The notes under the pieces are model-generated. The model saw only the letters and a list, made by a program, of their open reading frames with translations. It was not told the DNA's origin and made no database searches. A DNA stretch of 64,000 nucleotides from CAYUBI01 sp964443005 (GTDB lineage Bacteria; Margulisbacteria; Riflemargulisbacteria; GWF2-35-9; CAYUBI01). Within the stretch, counting starts at the first letter, position 1, and every line of letters begins with the position of its first letter. This document shows positions 37,947 through 47,073 of this stretch, in pieces. A program made the position numbers and the translations under genes. The stretch is taken from NCBI GenBank assembly GCA_964443005.1, contig CAYUBI010000001.1, forward strand, positions 26,230 through 90,229, read 5' to 3'.

Positions 37947-38936
37947 CTAAGTATATCCCTTCGGATAAGCTTGATGCCAAGCCCATGCAGTTTTCACAAT
38001 ATCATCAAGAGCATATTGTGGATTCCATTTTAGATCACACTGAATTTTTTCAGAAGATGCAACTAAGGTTTGCGGATCCCCAGAACGTCGTGCGCCCTCC
38101 ATAATTGGAATAATTTTTTTAGTCACTTGTTCCGCATGCTGAATAATTTCGCGAACAGTATATCCTATACCTGTTCCTAAATTATAAACATCAGTCTCAT
38201 GTCCATCAAACAACGCATGTAAAGCAAGCAAATGTGCTTGAGCTAAATCCATCACATGAATATAGTCACGAATACACGTGCCATCTTTAGTCGCCCAATC
38301 AGAACCATAAATCGTCACGTGCTCTCGAATACCCATTGCAACCTGCAAAACAATAGGAATAAGATGCGTTTCTGGAAAATGATCTTCGCCAATTTGAGCA
38401 GACAAATCAGCACCTGCTGCATTGAAATAGCGCAATGCAATGGATTTTATTCCATAAGCGTGATCATACCATTTTAAAATTTTCTCAAACGTTAATTTTG
38501 TTTCACCATAGGGATTAGTGGGAACTTGAGGATCTGTTTCCTTAATAGGAAGATGAACGGGTTGCCCATATGTAGCAGCTGTTGAGGAAAAAATTAATGA
38601 CCGAACATCATATTTTCGCATCATATTTAATACAGATAAGCCACCCACAACATTATTATCAAAATATAAATCAGGATGTTCCATTGATTCACCAACTAAA
38701 GATTTCGCACAAAAGTGCATAACTCCTGCAATACATTCATTAACAAAAACTTTTTCTAAAGCGTCTGGATTTCGAATATCTCCCTGATAAAATTTTTCAT
38801 CCCCAATAGCTGCCAAATGCCCAGTTGACAAGTTATCAAAAATAATTGGAATTTCACCATGATTTCGTAAATATCGAACCATATGACTTCCAATATAACC
38901 TGCCCCACCCAAAACAAGAATTTTTTTTGCCATCAT
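37947..38936 (-). CDS. galE: UDP-glucose 4-epimerase
   Basis: The 329-residue protein has LVLGGAGYIGSHMVRYL, DNLSTGH, SSTAATYG, catalytic NPYGETK (Tyr-x-x-x-Lys), RYFNAAGAD and RDYIHVMDLA, the standard GalE set. It interconverts UDP-glucose and UDP-galactose with bound NAD. Two tandem ATGs (38936, 38933) share the TAATGATG overlap with the mlaD stop, so it is coupled to the lipid-transport genes upstream. Confidence 0.95.
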   Translation of the reverse strand: MMAKKILVLGGAGYIGSHMVRYLRNHGEIPIIFDNLSTGHLAAIGDEKFYQGDIRNPDALEKVFVNECIAGVMHFCAKSLVGESMEHPDLYFDNNVVGGLSVLNMMRKYDVRSLIFSSTAATYGQPVHLPIKETDPQVPTNPYGETKLTFEKILKWYDHAYGIKSIALRYFNAAGADLSAQIGEDHFPETHLIPIVLQVAMGIREHVTIYGSDWATKDGTCIRDYIHVMDLAQAHLLALHALFDGHETDVYNLGTGIGYTVREIIQHAEQVTKKIIPIMEGARRSGDPQTLVASSEKIQCDLKWNPQYALDDIVKTAWAWHQAYPKGYT

Positions 38937-40171
38937 TAAAATCCAACCCCTATAAAATATTTCGTATTTGCTGCATTAAATAAGTCATTACCTTCAAGAA
39001 AAAACTTTAGATCCGCATCTGTCATATATTTTGCTCTTAATGATAAGATCATATTTGATGGATTCGAAACCATTGCAGAAACATTAATTTTTGGCATCAC
39101 ATAATAGCCAAAAGCTAGTGAAGGTGAATTCCGAATCAGCCCAACATAAGTCGAGAGATACGCATTCCAATGCTTGCCAACATATGCATCAGCAATACCT
39201 GTACTATTTTGATAATTGCCAATTCCCATACCTGCAACAACATCTTTATTCAAAATCAGAGTTCCAAATTCGTAATAAGACGTGCCAGAACCAGAAAACA
39301 TATTACCTTCTAAATCAAACCGAACATTATTTACTTTTTGAATCAACTCTGTACCAGATTCAACTGCAATTGCTCCTGTTTTTAATACAGATCTCAAATC
39401 CTGAACAATATCATTTTTATCTTTATCAAGAGTCGCAATTAATTTATTAATTGTTCCAGCTGAATTTTTTAATGAACTAGCCGCTTGATTAATATTTTGA
39501 ATAAAAGCATAATTTCCAGATACAGCCAGTGTTTGCGAAATACGCTTTAAATTAGTTGAGAATTCATCTAAATTACTAACCATATTCGAAATACGTTGCT
39601 TATCAACTAATTCATGAATTTCATGAATCAATTCATTCAACTCTTTCGACATCTGACCAAAATTAATAATTGTTTCTTGCATAGATTTTCGTGATTCAGC
39701 AGATGTTATAATTTCACGAAATGTCGCTAGCATTTGTTTGGTTTCGTTCAAATTCTGCGTGCCTACATCAACAAAATCAACTAAACTTGATGTAGAATAA
39801 CCATCCATTGTATCACCAGCTTTGAGATATATATTACTTTTAGCATCAGGCATTACTTCCATATATTTTTCACCAATCAAACCATCAAAAGCTACACGTA
39901 AACGTGTACCTTTTGTTATTTTTGTACCATTTTCAACATATAACGTTACAATAATATCTTTAGGGTTTGGAGAAATGGCAGTTACCCGACCAATCAAATA
40001 TCCACGATACCGAACTTCTGAATTTTTTAGCAATCCATTAACTGTTTGAAATTTTCCATATAAAGGATATCCTTCTGCACGCAAAACCATACCACTTTTC
40101 CAAATTATACCAATACAAAAAATTAACAAACCAATTAAAGAAACAATACCTACCTTAACTTCTGGTTTCAT
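38936..40171 (-). CDS. mlaD: MlaD-family MCE protein with C-terminal barrel-like domain
   Basis: The 411-residue protein has an N-terminal membrane anchor (about 7-25), one MCE domain (about 35-118, GYLIGRVTAISPNP; GEKYMEV), a long helical region (about 135-280) and a final 128-residue segment (about 284-411) of alternating strands ending in YFIGVGF. E. coli MlaD has only 183 residues. The last part resembles an outer-membrane beta-barrel with its terminal Phe. It would carry lipids between membranes with MlaF and MlaE, whose genes precede it with ATGA coupling. Confidence 0.88.
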   Translation of the reverse strand: MKPEVKVGIVSLIGLLIFCIGIIWKSGMVLRAEGYPLYGKFQTVNGLLKNSEVRYRGYLIGRVTAISPNPKDIIVTLYVENGTKITKGTRLRVAFDGLIGEKYMEVMPDAKSNIYLKAGDTMDGYSTSSLVDFVDVGTQNLNETKQMLATFREIITSAESRKSMQETIINFGQMSKELNELIHEIHELVDKQRISNMVSNLDEFSTNLKRISQTLAVSGNYAFIQNINQAASSLKNSAGTINKLIATLDKDKNDIVQDLRSVLKTGAIAVESGTELIQKVNNVRFDLEGNMFSGSGTSYYEFGTLILNKDVVAGMGIGNYQNSTGIADAYVGKHWNAYLSTYVGLIRNSPSLAFGYYVMPKINVSAMVSNPSNMILSLRAKYMTDADLKFFLEGNDLFNAANTKYFIGVGF

Positions 40172-40926
40172 ATAAACTCCTCAACTTCGTCGTGAGTCTT
40201 ACTAACAATTCCATTCACAAAATTAGCGATCACCGGATTTTTATGGTGCACTATTTGGGCTCGATCACCTGCCTCAATAGCCTTACCCTTATGAATCATT
40301 ATAATACGAGGTGAGGTTCTTAATATAGTACTAATTTGATGTGTAACAACAATAGACGTTACTTTTAATTCTATACTCAACTTATTGATCAAATCCTCGA
40401 TCACTGTCGAAGTAATAGGATCCAGACCTGTTGTCGGCTCGTCATAAAGAACAACTTCAGGATTAGATGCAATGGCACGCGCTATTGCCACTCGTTTTTT
40501 CATCCCACCACTTAATGAACTCGGCAAAATATCTGAAACATTGTCCAAGCCAACCATTCTTAATTTTTTTTGCGCAATAAGTCGAATTTCTTCATCCGAC
40601 AATCGTGTATGTTGAGTTAACCAAAATCCAACATTTTTCCAAACAGGAAGAGAATCAAATAACGCTGAGGATTGAAACACCATACTCATTTTTCGTCGAA
40701 CTGCCATTAAATCGCGACGACGCAATGTCGAAATATCAACATCCTCAATCAACACTTTCCCCGAATCCGGTTTCATCAAACCCAAAATCAACTGAAGCAA
40801 CGTTGATTTTCCACAACCACTTCCACCAATAATCGTTACTTGTTCGCCTTTCTCAATATTCAAGCTCAAATCATGAAGAACAGGCTTTTTGTCAAATGTT
40901 TTAGTTAGATGTTCTATTATAATCAT
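40168..40926 (-). CDS. mlaF: MlaF-type ABC transporter ATPase
   Basis: The 252-residue protein has Walker A GGSGCGKST, a Q-loop (MVFQSSALFDSLPVW), signature LSGGMKKRVAIARAI, Walker B VVLYDEPTTGLDP and the switch His in VVTHQ. The ALFDSLPVWKNVGF stretch is typical of MlaF. It drives retrograde or anterograde phospholipid transport with MlaE and MlaD. It overlaps mlaD by 4 bp and follows mlaE by 2 bp. Confidence 0.94.
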   Translation of the reverse strand: MIIIEHLTKTFDKKPVLHDLSLNIEKGEQVTIIGGSGCGKSTLLQLILGLMKPDSGKVLIEDVDISTLRRRDLMAVRRKMSMVFQSSALFDSLPVWKNVGFWLTQHTRLSDEEIRLIAQKKLRMVGLDNVSDILPSSLSGGMKKRVAIARAIASNPEVVLYDEPTTGLDPITSTVIEDLINKLSIELKVTSIVVTHQISTILRTSPRIIMIHKGKAIEAGDRAQIVHHKNPVIANFVNGIVSKTHDEVEEFI

Positions 40927-40928
40927 AA

Positions 40929-41696
40929 TTAGTGAAAAAGCAAAATTGATAAAAAATAATTAGCAACAAATAAGACCATTAAAATGACGACAACCGCACG
41001 CGTAGTATAATTTCCTACGCCACGCGCCCCACCCTGTGTGCTCATGCCAAAATAACTGGCCAAACTTGCAATAATTATTCCAAAAACTGGCCCCTTCACT
41101 AATACCCCACCCCAAATATCAATTGGTTTTAACATTTGCGATGCAGATACAAAATAAGCATACCAATTTGCATGAAATCCTAAAACTGCAACAAGCAATC
41201 CACCGATAAATCCAACAAAATCTGCAAAAGTAATTAATAAAGGCATCATCACCATCACAGCTATAAATCGTGGTGTAACTAAATAATCAATAGGATCAAC
41301 AGCCATGGTTTCAATTGCTGCAATTTGTTCAGTTACTTTCATACTGCCCAATTCCGCAGAAATCGACGCACCTACACGCCCGGCAACTACAACTCCAGTC
41401 AACAATGGGCCTAACTCACGCCAAATTGCTAAGCCAACAATACCCCCAATCATCTTGACTGCACCCAATTTCACGAATTCAATACAAACCTGCGTTGAAA
41501 AAACCATACCTACAAATGATAACGTAATAATAGTAATAGGTAAGGAATTAATACCCAAACGAACTGCCTGATAAAAAACTTCACGCAACGGATATGATAA
41601 GGTTAAAATCGCTTTAACAGTTCTCATGCATAGAATTGCGTATAAACCTACTTGATCCAAAAAATCTAAAACACGTTCACCTAGTTTTTGAATCAT
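40929..41696 (-). CDS. mlaE: MlaE-type ABC transporter permease
   Basis: The 255-residue protein has the MlaE signature: LPITIITLSFVGMVFSTQ, REL-GPLLTGVVVAGRVGASISAELG, TEQIAAIETMAVDP, and about five membrane helices. The ATG at 41696 overlaps the nnrD stop as ATGA; a longer in-frame start exists but would lie deep inside nnrD. It forms the membrane core of the lipid transporter. Confidence 0.94.
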   Translation of the reverse strand: MIQKLGERVLDFLDQVGLYAILCMRTVKAILTLSYPLREVFYQAVRLGINSLPITIITLSFVGMVFSTQVCIEFVKLGAVKMIGGIVGLAIWRELGPLLTGVVVAGRVGASISAELGSMKVTEQIAAIETMAVDPIDYLVTPRFIAVMVMMPLLITFADFVGFIGGLLVAVLGFHANWYAYFVSASQMLKPIDIWGGVLVKGPVFGIIIASLASYFGMSTQGGARGVGNYTTRAVVVILMVLFVANYFLSILLFH

Positions 41697-42556
41697 TGCT
41701 TTAATAATTCCATCACATGAGGAACTGCTGCAGCAATAGACGATGCACACAAACCTTCTTCCATGCCCATTCGTTTTCTAAGAAAATCCCCAGCAAGCCC
41801 ATGAACATAAACGCCACATTGTGCAGCGTGATAACTAGAATATCCACGGCCTACAAATGCAGCAATGATCCCAGACAAAACATCTCCAGATCCAGGAATT
41901 GCCATTCCCGGATTTCCAGTTAAATTAACATAGCGTTGCGACTGCTGAATCACCGTAGTATGATGCGATTTAAGTACCCAAGTCAAATATGGAGAGGAAT
42001 AGCAATCAATCATCGCTTCTTGTTGTGCTATGCTGACATCCTTAGGTGCAGATAATAAACGAGAAAACTCACCCTTATGCGGCGTTAATATCAAATGTTG
42101 AGACATGTTTTGCAACTGTTTTACTTTTAAATGATTCAAGGCATCAGCATCAATCACAAGAGGAATCGGAGTTAATTGTGCAATAGGGTTAACTAACTCG
42201 ATTAATTTTTTTGAGCGACCTAATCCAGGTCCAATAACACCCACTTGGCTTTGCGAAAAAAGATGCAAAATACGATCCACATTTTTAGGACTAATTAATC
42301 CTTTTCGCGTTTCCTCCAAACCAATGACCATTAATTCAGGATAAAAACTATTTGCCAGATTCACTAATGATTGAGGCACCCCCAAAACAACCCATCCTGC
42401 TCCACTCTTAAGTGCTCCTCGTCCTGCGAGAATCGCAGCACCAATCATGCCTGGAGACCCTGCAATAATCGTTACTCTACCATACATCCCCTTATGTGAA
42501 TCCAATGCACGGCGAGAAATAGAGAATATGGGTTTACGTCTTGGCAAAAAAATCAT
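41693..42556 (-). CDS. nnrD: ADP-dependent NAD(P)H-hydrate dehydratase
   Basis: The roughly 287-residue ribokinase-like protein shows GRVTIIAGSPGMIGAA, GPGLGRS, VIDADAL, LTPHKGEFSRLL and the active-site NPGMAIPGSGDVLSG. It repairs hydrated NAD(P)H. The N-terminal epimerase domain (NnrE) seen in many fusions is absent. The ATG at 42556 is preferred over one at 42574 because CATAAT (42568-42563) lies 6 bp before it and neither has a Shine-Dalgarno. It heads the mlaE-mlaF-mlaD-galE run. Confidence 0.92.
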   Translation of the reverse strand: MIFLPRRKPIFSISRRALDSHKGMYGRVTIIAGSPGMIGAAILAGRGALKSGAGWVVLGVPQSLVNLANSFYPELMVIGLEETRKGLISPKNVDRILHLFSQSQVGVIGPGLGRSKKLIELVNPIAQLTPIPLVIDADALNHLKVKQLQNMSQHLILTPHKGEFSRLLSAPKDVSIAQQEAMIDCYSSPYLTWVLKSHHTTVIQQSQRYVNLTGNPGMAIPGSGDVLSGIIAAFVGRGYSSYHAAQCGVYVHGLAGDFLRKRMGMEEGLCASSIAAAVPHVMELLKQ

Positions 42557-42590
42557 ATCATTATTATGACACATTTTAGGACAAACACAA

Positions 42591-43628
42591 ATGGATCAAC
42601 ATAAACCAACACAAACAATTAGAAAAAAAATTTTCTTTCCGATTTTTATCTTTTTATTAACAGTAGCTTTTGGAGTAATCGGTTATTTATTAATCGGAGG
42701 CCCTCAATGGCATTTCTTAGATGCTTTATATATGACGATTATTACCATTTTTACAGTCGGATATGGTGAAACACACGATCTCGCACTGAATCCAGCTGGT
42801 CGAATATTTACAATCACATTAATTATTGTTGGAATGGGAAATATTCTTTTTGTAGTTAGTACAGTCACGTCATTTTTCGTTGACGGTGATTTAAAACGAT
42901 TTTTATGGAGGCGGCGAATGGAATCTAGCATTCAAAAGTTACGAAATCATTATATTGTGTGCGGCGCTGGAAAAACTGGAATCCATATTATTAATGAATT
43001 ACACGAAACCAAGCGACCATTCGTTGTCATCGAAAACGATCCAATTCGGTTAACAAACATCCAAAACAAATATGAAGAAGCCTTACTTATTTCCGGAGAC
43101 GCCTCCAAAAATGAAAACCTAATTGCAGCGGGTATTGAACATGCTGCTGGACTCGTTTCTGTACTTCGTACAGATCAAGACAATATGTTTGTTGTGATAT
43201 CTGCACGTCAACTCAACAAAACTCTTCGGATTATCACCAAAAACGTTGATCCTGAAGCACAAGAAAAGTTCTTAGCTGCTGGCGCCAATGCTGTAATATC
43301 CCCCAATACAATTGGCGGACTTCGCATGGCATCAGTCATGATTCGGCCAGCTACCGTGAGTTTTTTAGATCAAATGCTACGGGATAAAAGCCTACGCATA
43401 CGCGTTGAAGAAATAACTGTCAGCCAAAACTTTTCCGGATGTCATAAACCACTAAAAGATTCACAAATCCGCGAAAAAACAAATTTACTCGTTGTGGCAC
43501 TTCAAAAACCAGGAACAACTACTTTCGTATATAATCCTACTGGAGCAGAAATACTCGAACCTGGCGTTATTCTCGTAGTCATTGGCGGCGTTGAAGCTAT
43601 TGATGTTTTACGGAAATTTGTAGGATAA
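42591..43628 (+). CDS. two-TM potassium channel with RCK (TrkA-N/C) domains
   Basis: The 345-residue protein has two membrane helices (about 15-37 and 77-100) flanking a pore loop with the selectivity filter TVGYGE, then a TrkA-N Rossmann domain (about 118-235; VCGAGKTGIHII) and a TrkA-C domain (about 255-345). This is the MthK-like layout of a ligand-gated potassium channel. AGGA 9 bp before the ATG is its ribosome site. It is divergent from nnrD with a gap of only about 35 bp. Confidence 0.93.
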   Translation: MDQHKPTQTIRKKIFFPIFIFLLTVAFGVIGYLLIGGPQWHFLDALYMTIITIFTVGYGETHDLALNPAGRIFTITLIIVGMGNILFVVSTVTSFFVDGDLKRFLWRRRMESSIQKLRNHYIVCGAGKTGIHIINELHETKRPFVVIENDPIRLTNIQNKYEEALLISGDASKNENLIAAGIEHAAGLVSVLRTDQDNMFVVISARQLNKTLRIITKNVDPEAQEKFLAAGANAVISPNTIGGLRMASVMIRPATVSFLDQMLRDKSLRIRVEEITVSQNFSGCHKPLKDSQIREKTNLLVVALQKPGTTTFVYNPTGAEILEPGVILVVIGGVEAIDVLRKFVG

Positions 43629-43639
43629 AGCTAAAAAGA

Positions 43640-45193
43640 CTACATCCGTTCCGGCGCATTTACACCCACCAACCCTAAAGAAATGGCTAAAATATCTTTC
43701 ACGCGTTCACAATAAAATAATCGCTGCGATGAAACCTTCTCATCATCGGAAATCACTCGATTATCATGATAAAACGTATGAAATACGTGCGCTAATTCTT
43801 GAATGTATCTGGTTAAACGAAATGGCTCCATAGATAATTCAATTTCTAAAAGCTCGTGTTCAAAAGACAAAAGTTTATTAATCAAAGCTCGCTCATGCAA
43901 ATTGAGAGTCACACTAGCATCGCAGCAAGGTAATAATTGTGTTTTGGAAAGAATGCTGCAAATACGCGCATGAGCGTATTGAACATAATACACCGGATTT
44001 TTTGCACTGTGCTCTTTTGCAAGATCCAAATCAAACTCCAAAGCTGCATCAGCTGATTTCATTATTAAAAAGTATCGGGTAGCATCAATACCAATTTCAT
44101 CAATAACCTCCTGCAATGTAATCATCTCACCTGTACGTTTACTCATGCGAACTTCCTTGCCATCTCGATACAGTGACACAAGTTGCCCTAGCAATACCTT
44201 GAATCTAGCATCAATATCAGTAAAATCATAAAGACTCTGAATCGCGCCTCTTAGTCGCTGAACATACCCATGATGATCAGCTCCCCAAATATTAATTAAA
44301 GTATCAAAACCACGTTCCAGTTTATCAATATGATACGCAATATCTGCAGCGAAATATGTAATATCACCATTCGACTTCATAAGCACACGATCTTTGTCAT
44401 CACCCGAAGTAATAGACTTAAACCACAACGCACCATCCAACTCAAATGCGAGCTGTTTTTCTTTAAGCAATTCAATGCCATGACTAACTCGTCCATCTTT
44501 ATGTAACGACTTTTCACTAAACCACACATCAAAATGCACACGAAAATTCTCCAAAAGCTCTTTTTGTTCTAATAAAATAATATCAATCGGATCCTCATCT
44601 AATTTTGCTAATTCTAGAACATACGCACCATGATACCCATCATCAGGTATTGCCTTACCCTCACGCGCACAATCAACAGAGCGTCGTAACTTTTCAATTT
44701 GAGCACCTGCATCATTAACAAAAAACTCTCGATAAACCTCATGACCAACCCACTCAAGACACCGCGCCAAACTATCTCCCAATGCTGCCCATCGCCCATG
44801 ACCAATATGAAGGGGTCCTGTTGGATTAGCAGAAACGAACTCAATTAAAATTCTCTTTGGCTGAGAAATAATCTTTGACCCATAAGTCGGCGATACATTT
44901 TTCAAAGCATTTAGTAATGCAATATCAGAAACAAAAAAATTTATGAACCCTTTAACTGAAGTGATGGAACAAAAACTTAATAAAACACGAGTACGCAACT
45001 CAATCACAATTTCTTCAGCTAAAACCAAGGGTGATTTTTTAGCAATTTTTGCCAAAACAAAAGCGATATTTGTTGAAAAGTCGCCATTTGTTTCATCTTT
45101 TGGAACTTCTAGTAACCAAGGCCCAGCATCTGGATAAACTCTGCCTACATACTCGGAAATTATAGTATGTATAGTTTCTTTAATAACTCGCAT
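43640..45193 (-). CDS. argS: arginyl-tRNA synthetase
   Basis: The 517-residue class I synthetase has the N-terminal additional domain, SANPTGPLHIGHGRWAALGD (HIGH motif near residues 129-132), INIWGADHHGYVQR, MSKRTGEMITL (KMSKS-equivalent) and the DALR anticodon-binding domain ending GLVGVNAPERM. It is somewhat shorter than the E. coli enzyme (577). AGGAG lies 7 bp before the ATG. Confidence 0.96.
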   Translation of the reverse strand: MRVIKETIHTIISEYVGRVYPDAGPWLLEVPKDETNGDFSTNIAFVLAKIAKKSPLVLAEEIVIELRTRVLLSFCSITSVKGFINFFVSDIALLNALKNVSPTYGSKIISQPKRILIEFVSANPTGPLHIGHGRWAALGDSLARCLEWVGHEVYREFFVNDAGAQIEKLRRSVDCAREGKAIPDDGYHGAYVLELAKLDEDPIDIILLEQKELLENFRVHFDVWFSEKSLHKDGRVSHGIELLKEKQLAFELDGALWFKSITSGDDKDRVLMKSNGDITYFAADIAYHIDKLERGFDTLINIWGADHHGYVQRLRGAIQSLYDFTDIDARFKVLLGQLVSLYRDGKEVRMSKRTGEMITLQEVIDEIGIDATRYFLIMKSADAALEFDLDLAKEHSAKNPVYYVQYAHARICSILSKTQLLPCCDASVTLNLHERALINKLLSFEHELLEIELSMEPFRLTRYIQELAHVFHTFYHDNRVISDDEKVSSQRLFYCERVKDILAISLGLVGVNAPERM

Positions 45194-45288
45194 ATCACGT
45201 CTCCTAAAATTAATTAATGTATCACAGAATAAAGTATTCTAAAAGGAATCATTACAATAGACAAGGGTTAGAGAAATTTTCCTTTAAT

Positions 45289-45316
45289 TTGACACTCAGC
45301 AATCTTTAGTTATAAT
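45289..45316 (+). promoter_or_regulatory. consensus promoter, leaderless geometry
   Basis: A perfect TTGACA (45289-45294), a 16-bp spacer and a perfect TATAAT (45311-45316) end 8 bp before the ATG at 45325. The predicted transcript starts at or within 1-2 bases of the ATG, and no Shine-Dalgarno is present. This is the best promoter match in the window. Confidence 0.75.
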
Positions 45317-45324
45317 GTAAACCA

Positions 45325-46062
45325 ATGTACACTCGAACTAATTCACCAAAGTTTTTTATAGTTATTTTAATAATTTCCCAACTCATGGAATGCCTATTGG
45401 CTTTTGATAATCAAATGGTTCCACCTGAAACCATTATTTATCAACTACGAAACAAAGATCAGCTTATTCGTATTACCCAAAACATCGAAGTACGTGAATC
45501 CAAAAATCAACGACGCTATTTTATTCATTCTGAAGGAACCGACGATATCATATCGGATTTACAAATTAATGACCAGCTTCAAACACTCAGTTATTTACAA
45601 AAAAAAGGCCCGCAGCTACTAAAAGATATTCATTATAGTGAAGATAATATTAATGTTTGGATTCCCCCACAAAACATTCGATATCAACAACCGCTGAATC
45701 GAGGGAATTTTTATGACATGAATTCCTTTCCTTATCTTTTTCGCGGATTTCCATTTCAAAATAAAAAAGAACTTATTTTTAATTCACATCTTCCAGAATT
45801 TCAACGATTTTTCACAATTTATCTCAAAATAGTTGGAACAGAAAACTACAGTTATAATCAAAAAACAATCAATTGTTACAAATTAGAACTTGGAGCTGCG
45901 GGTTGGGTTGAATCTGTTCTATTTCCTGAACAATTTTATTTCTTGATATCAACAACTTCACCGCATCGTTTTCTCAGGTATTGGGGAACTAATAATGCAG
46001 GCCGTATAGATTACGATCTACGAGTAATCTATGATTCAATTCTTGATTCAGACAAAAAGTAG
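45325..46062 (+). CDS. predicted secreted protein, DUF3108-like
   Basis: The 245-residue protein has a signal peptide (about 1-27) and a beta-rich mature part. The C-terminal half (INCYKLELGAAG; FYFLISTTSPHRFLRYWG) resembles periplasmic DUF3108 proteins, whose function is unknown. A weak but plausible assignment. It has a strong leaderless-type promoter of its own and lies between argS (divergent) and trxA (convergent). Confidence 0.6.
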   Translation: MYTRTNSPKFFIVILIISQLMECLLAFDNQMVPPETIIYQLRNKDQLIRITQNIEVRESKNQRRYFIHSEGTDDIISDLQINDQLQTLSYLQKKGPQLLKDIHYSEDNINVWIPPQNIRYQQPLNRGNFYDMNSFPYLFRGFPFQNKKELIFNSHLPEFQRFFTIYLKIVGTENYSYNQKTINCYKLELGAAGWVESVLFPEQFYFLISTTSPHRFLRYWGTNNAGRIDYDLRVIYDSILDSDKK

Positions 46063-46084
46063 AAACCAATATCTATATTTTCGA

Positions 46085-46402
46085 TTAAATAGAAGCTCGA
46101 CATTTAGCTTCTAAAGCAGTTTCAGACATACGTCCAAATCGATCAACTTCTTGCCCTTCTTTAAAAATAATCAACGTTGGAATTCCCGTAATCTGATAAA
46201 GTGCTGCTGTATCTGGATTTTCATCTGTATTCACTTTAACGATTTTCATAACATCCGTCAATTTTATTGCTACAGCATCAACAATAGGTGCGACCATGCG
46301 GCATGGCCCGCACCATGGTGCCCAAAAATCAACTAATACTGGCAACCTTGAATCTAAAACATCACGTTTAAATGAAGAATCCGATGCATTGATCACAGAC
46401 AT
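46085..46402 (-). CDS. trxA: thioredoxin
   Basis: The 105-residue protein has the redox motif [11 protein letters not shown] (Cys31, Cys34), [12 protein letters not shown] with the cis-proline, and the standard TrxA length. The ATG at 46402 is chosen since GGAG lies 6 bp upstream, within the alternative 4-codon extension at 46414. It is the last gene of a run with a lipoprotein gene 13 bp upstream, and it has no signal peptide, so it is cytoplasmic. Confidence 0.95.
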   Translation of the reverse strand: MSVINASDSSFKRDVLDSRLPVLVDFWAPWCGPCRMVAPIVDAVAIKLTDVMKIVKVNTDENPDTAALYQITGIPTLIIFKEGQEVDRFGRMSETALEAKCRASI

Positions 46403-46415
46403 TATAGACTCCATT

Positions 46416-47039
46416 TTACATAAATTTCACAAGTCGATAATACCCATCTTCCTCACGTAAAAAATAAAACCGATAAGCATCATCTTTTCCTGGCTTTGCT
46501 AAACTAACTTCAAGATAGGTATATTGATCTTCAGGTTTAAAAATATATTTATCTGAAACAGCGATATCATAGCCACGTTTAGTTTGAAATTGAATTGTAC
46601 TCAATCCATTTGCTTCATTTAATTTTTCACATTGCTCAAGAAAAATCGATAATGCCTGTTTCTCAACTTTAGTCAGCTTTTCACATTCTGATTCACTAAT
46701 CTGACAATTTTGTTTTGCAATATCAAGTAAGTTTTTTTTCGAATATATAGGCCAACAATAAAAACCATATTCTGGAACAACTTTTGTAGTTGGATTATAT
46801 TTTGTCGTAGTTTTAGACTGAATCGCCCGATACTCTAATCCATATTGATCTGAGACTAATTGCGAAAAAACAAAAAAATCTTGATTTTTTATAAGTCGCA
46901 CAACTTCACGTACAACCTGTTCTTCCGTTTTTAAATGAGTTATTGCCATAGATTGCTGGCATCCGCTAACAAACACCATTCCTAAGAGAACTAAAAAAAT
47001 CAGAAATAAAAAATTCCATCTTTTTATAATTTCATACAT
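46416..47039 (-). CDS. predicted lipoprotein
   Basis: The 207-residue protein starts with a signal peptide and lipobox VSGC (Cys27), so it should be lipid-modified and envelope-anchored. The mature part includes a stretch ([25 protein letters not shown]) and a C-terminal beta segment ([19 protein letters not shown]). I do not recognise a family. On the minus strand TATAAT ends 10 bp before the ATG with no Shine-Dalgarno, another nearly leaderless case. Confidence 0.75.
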   Translation of the reverse strand: MYEIIKRWNFLFLIFLVLLGMVFVSGCQQSMAITHLKTEEQVVREVVRLIKNQDFFVFSQLVSDQYGLEYRAIQSKTTTKYNPTTKVVPEYGFYCWPIYSKKNLLDIAKQNCQISESECEKLTKVEKQALSIFLEQCEKLNEANGLSTIQFQTKRGYDIAVSDKYIFKPEDQYTYLEVSLAKPGKDDAYRFYFLREEDGYYRLVKFM

Positions 47040-47073
47040 GCTGTTATATATTATACCATACTTTTTCTTGAAA

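Noticed and set aside
42574..42574. Upstream ATG for nnrD
   Set aside because: It lies upstream of the CATAAT box that would serve as promoter and adds six residues absent from the family; kept only as an alternative.
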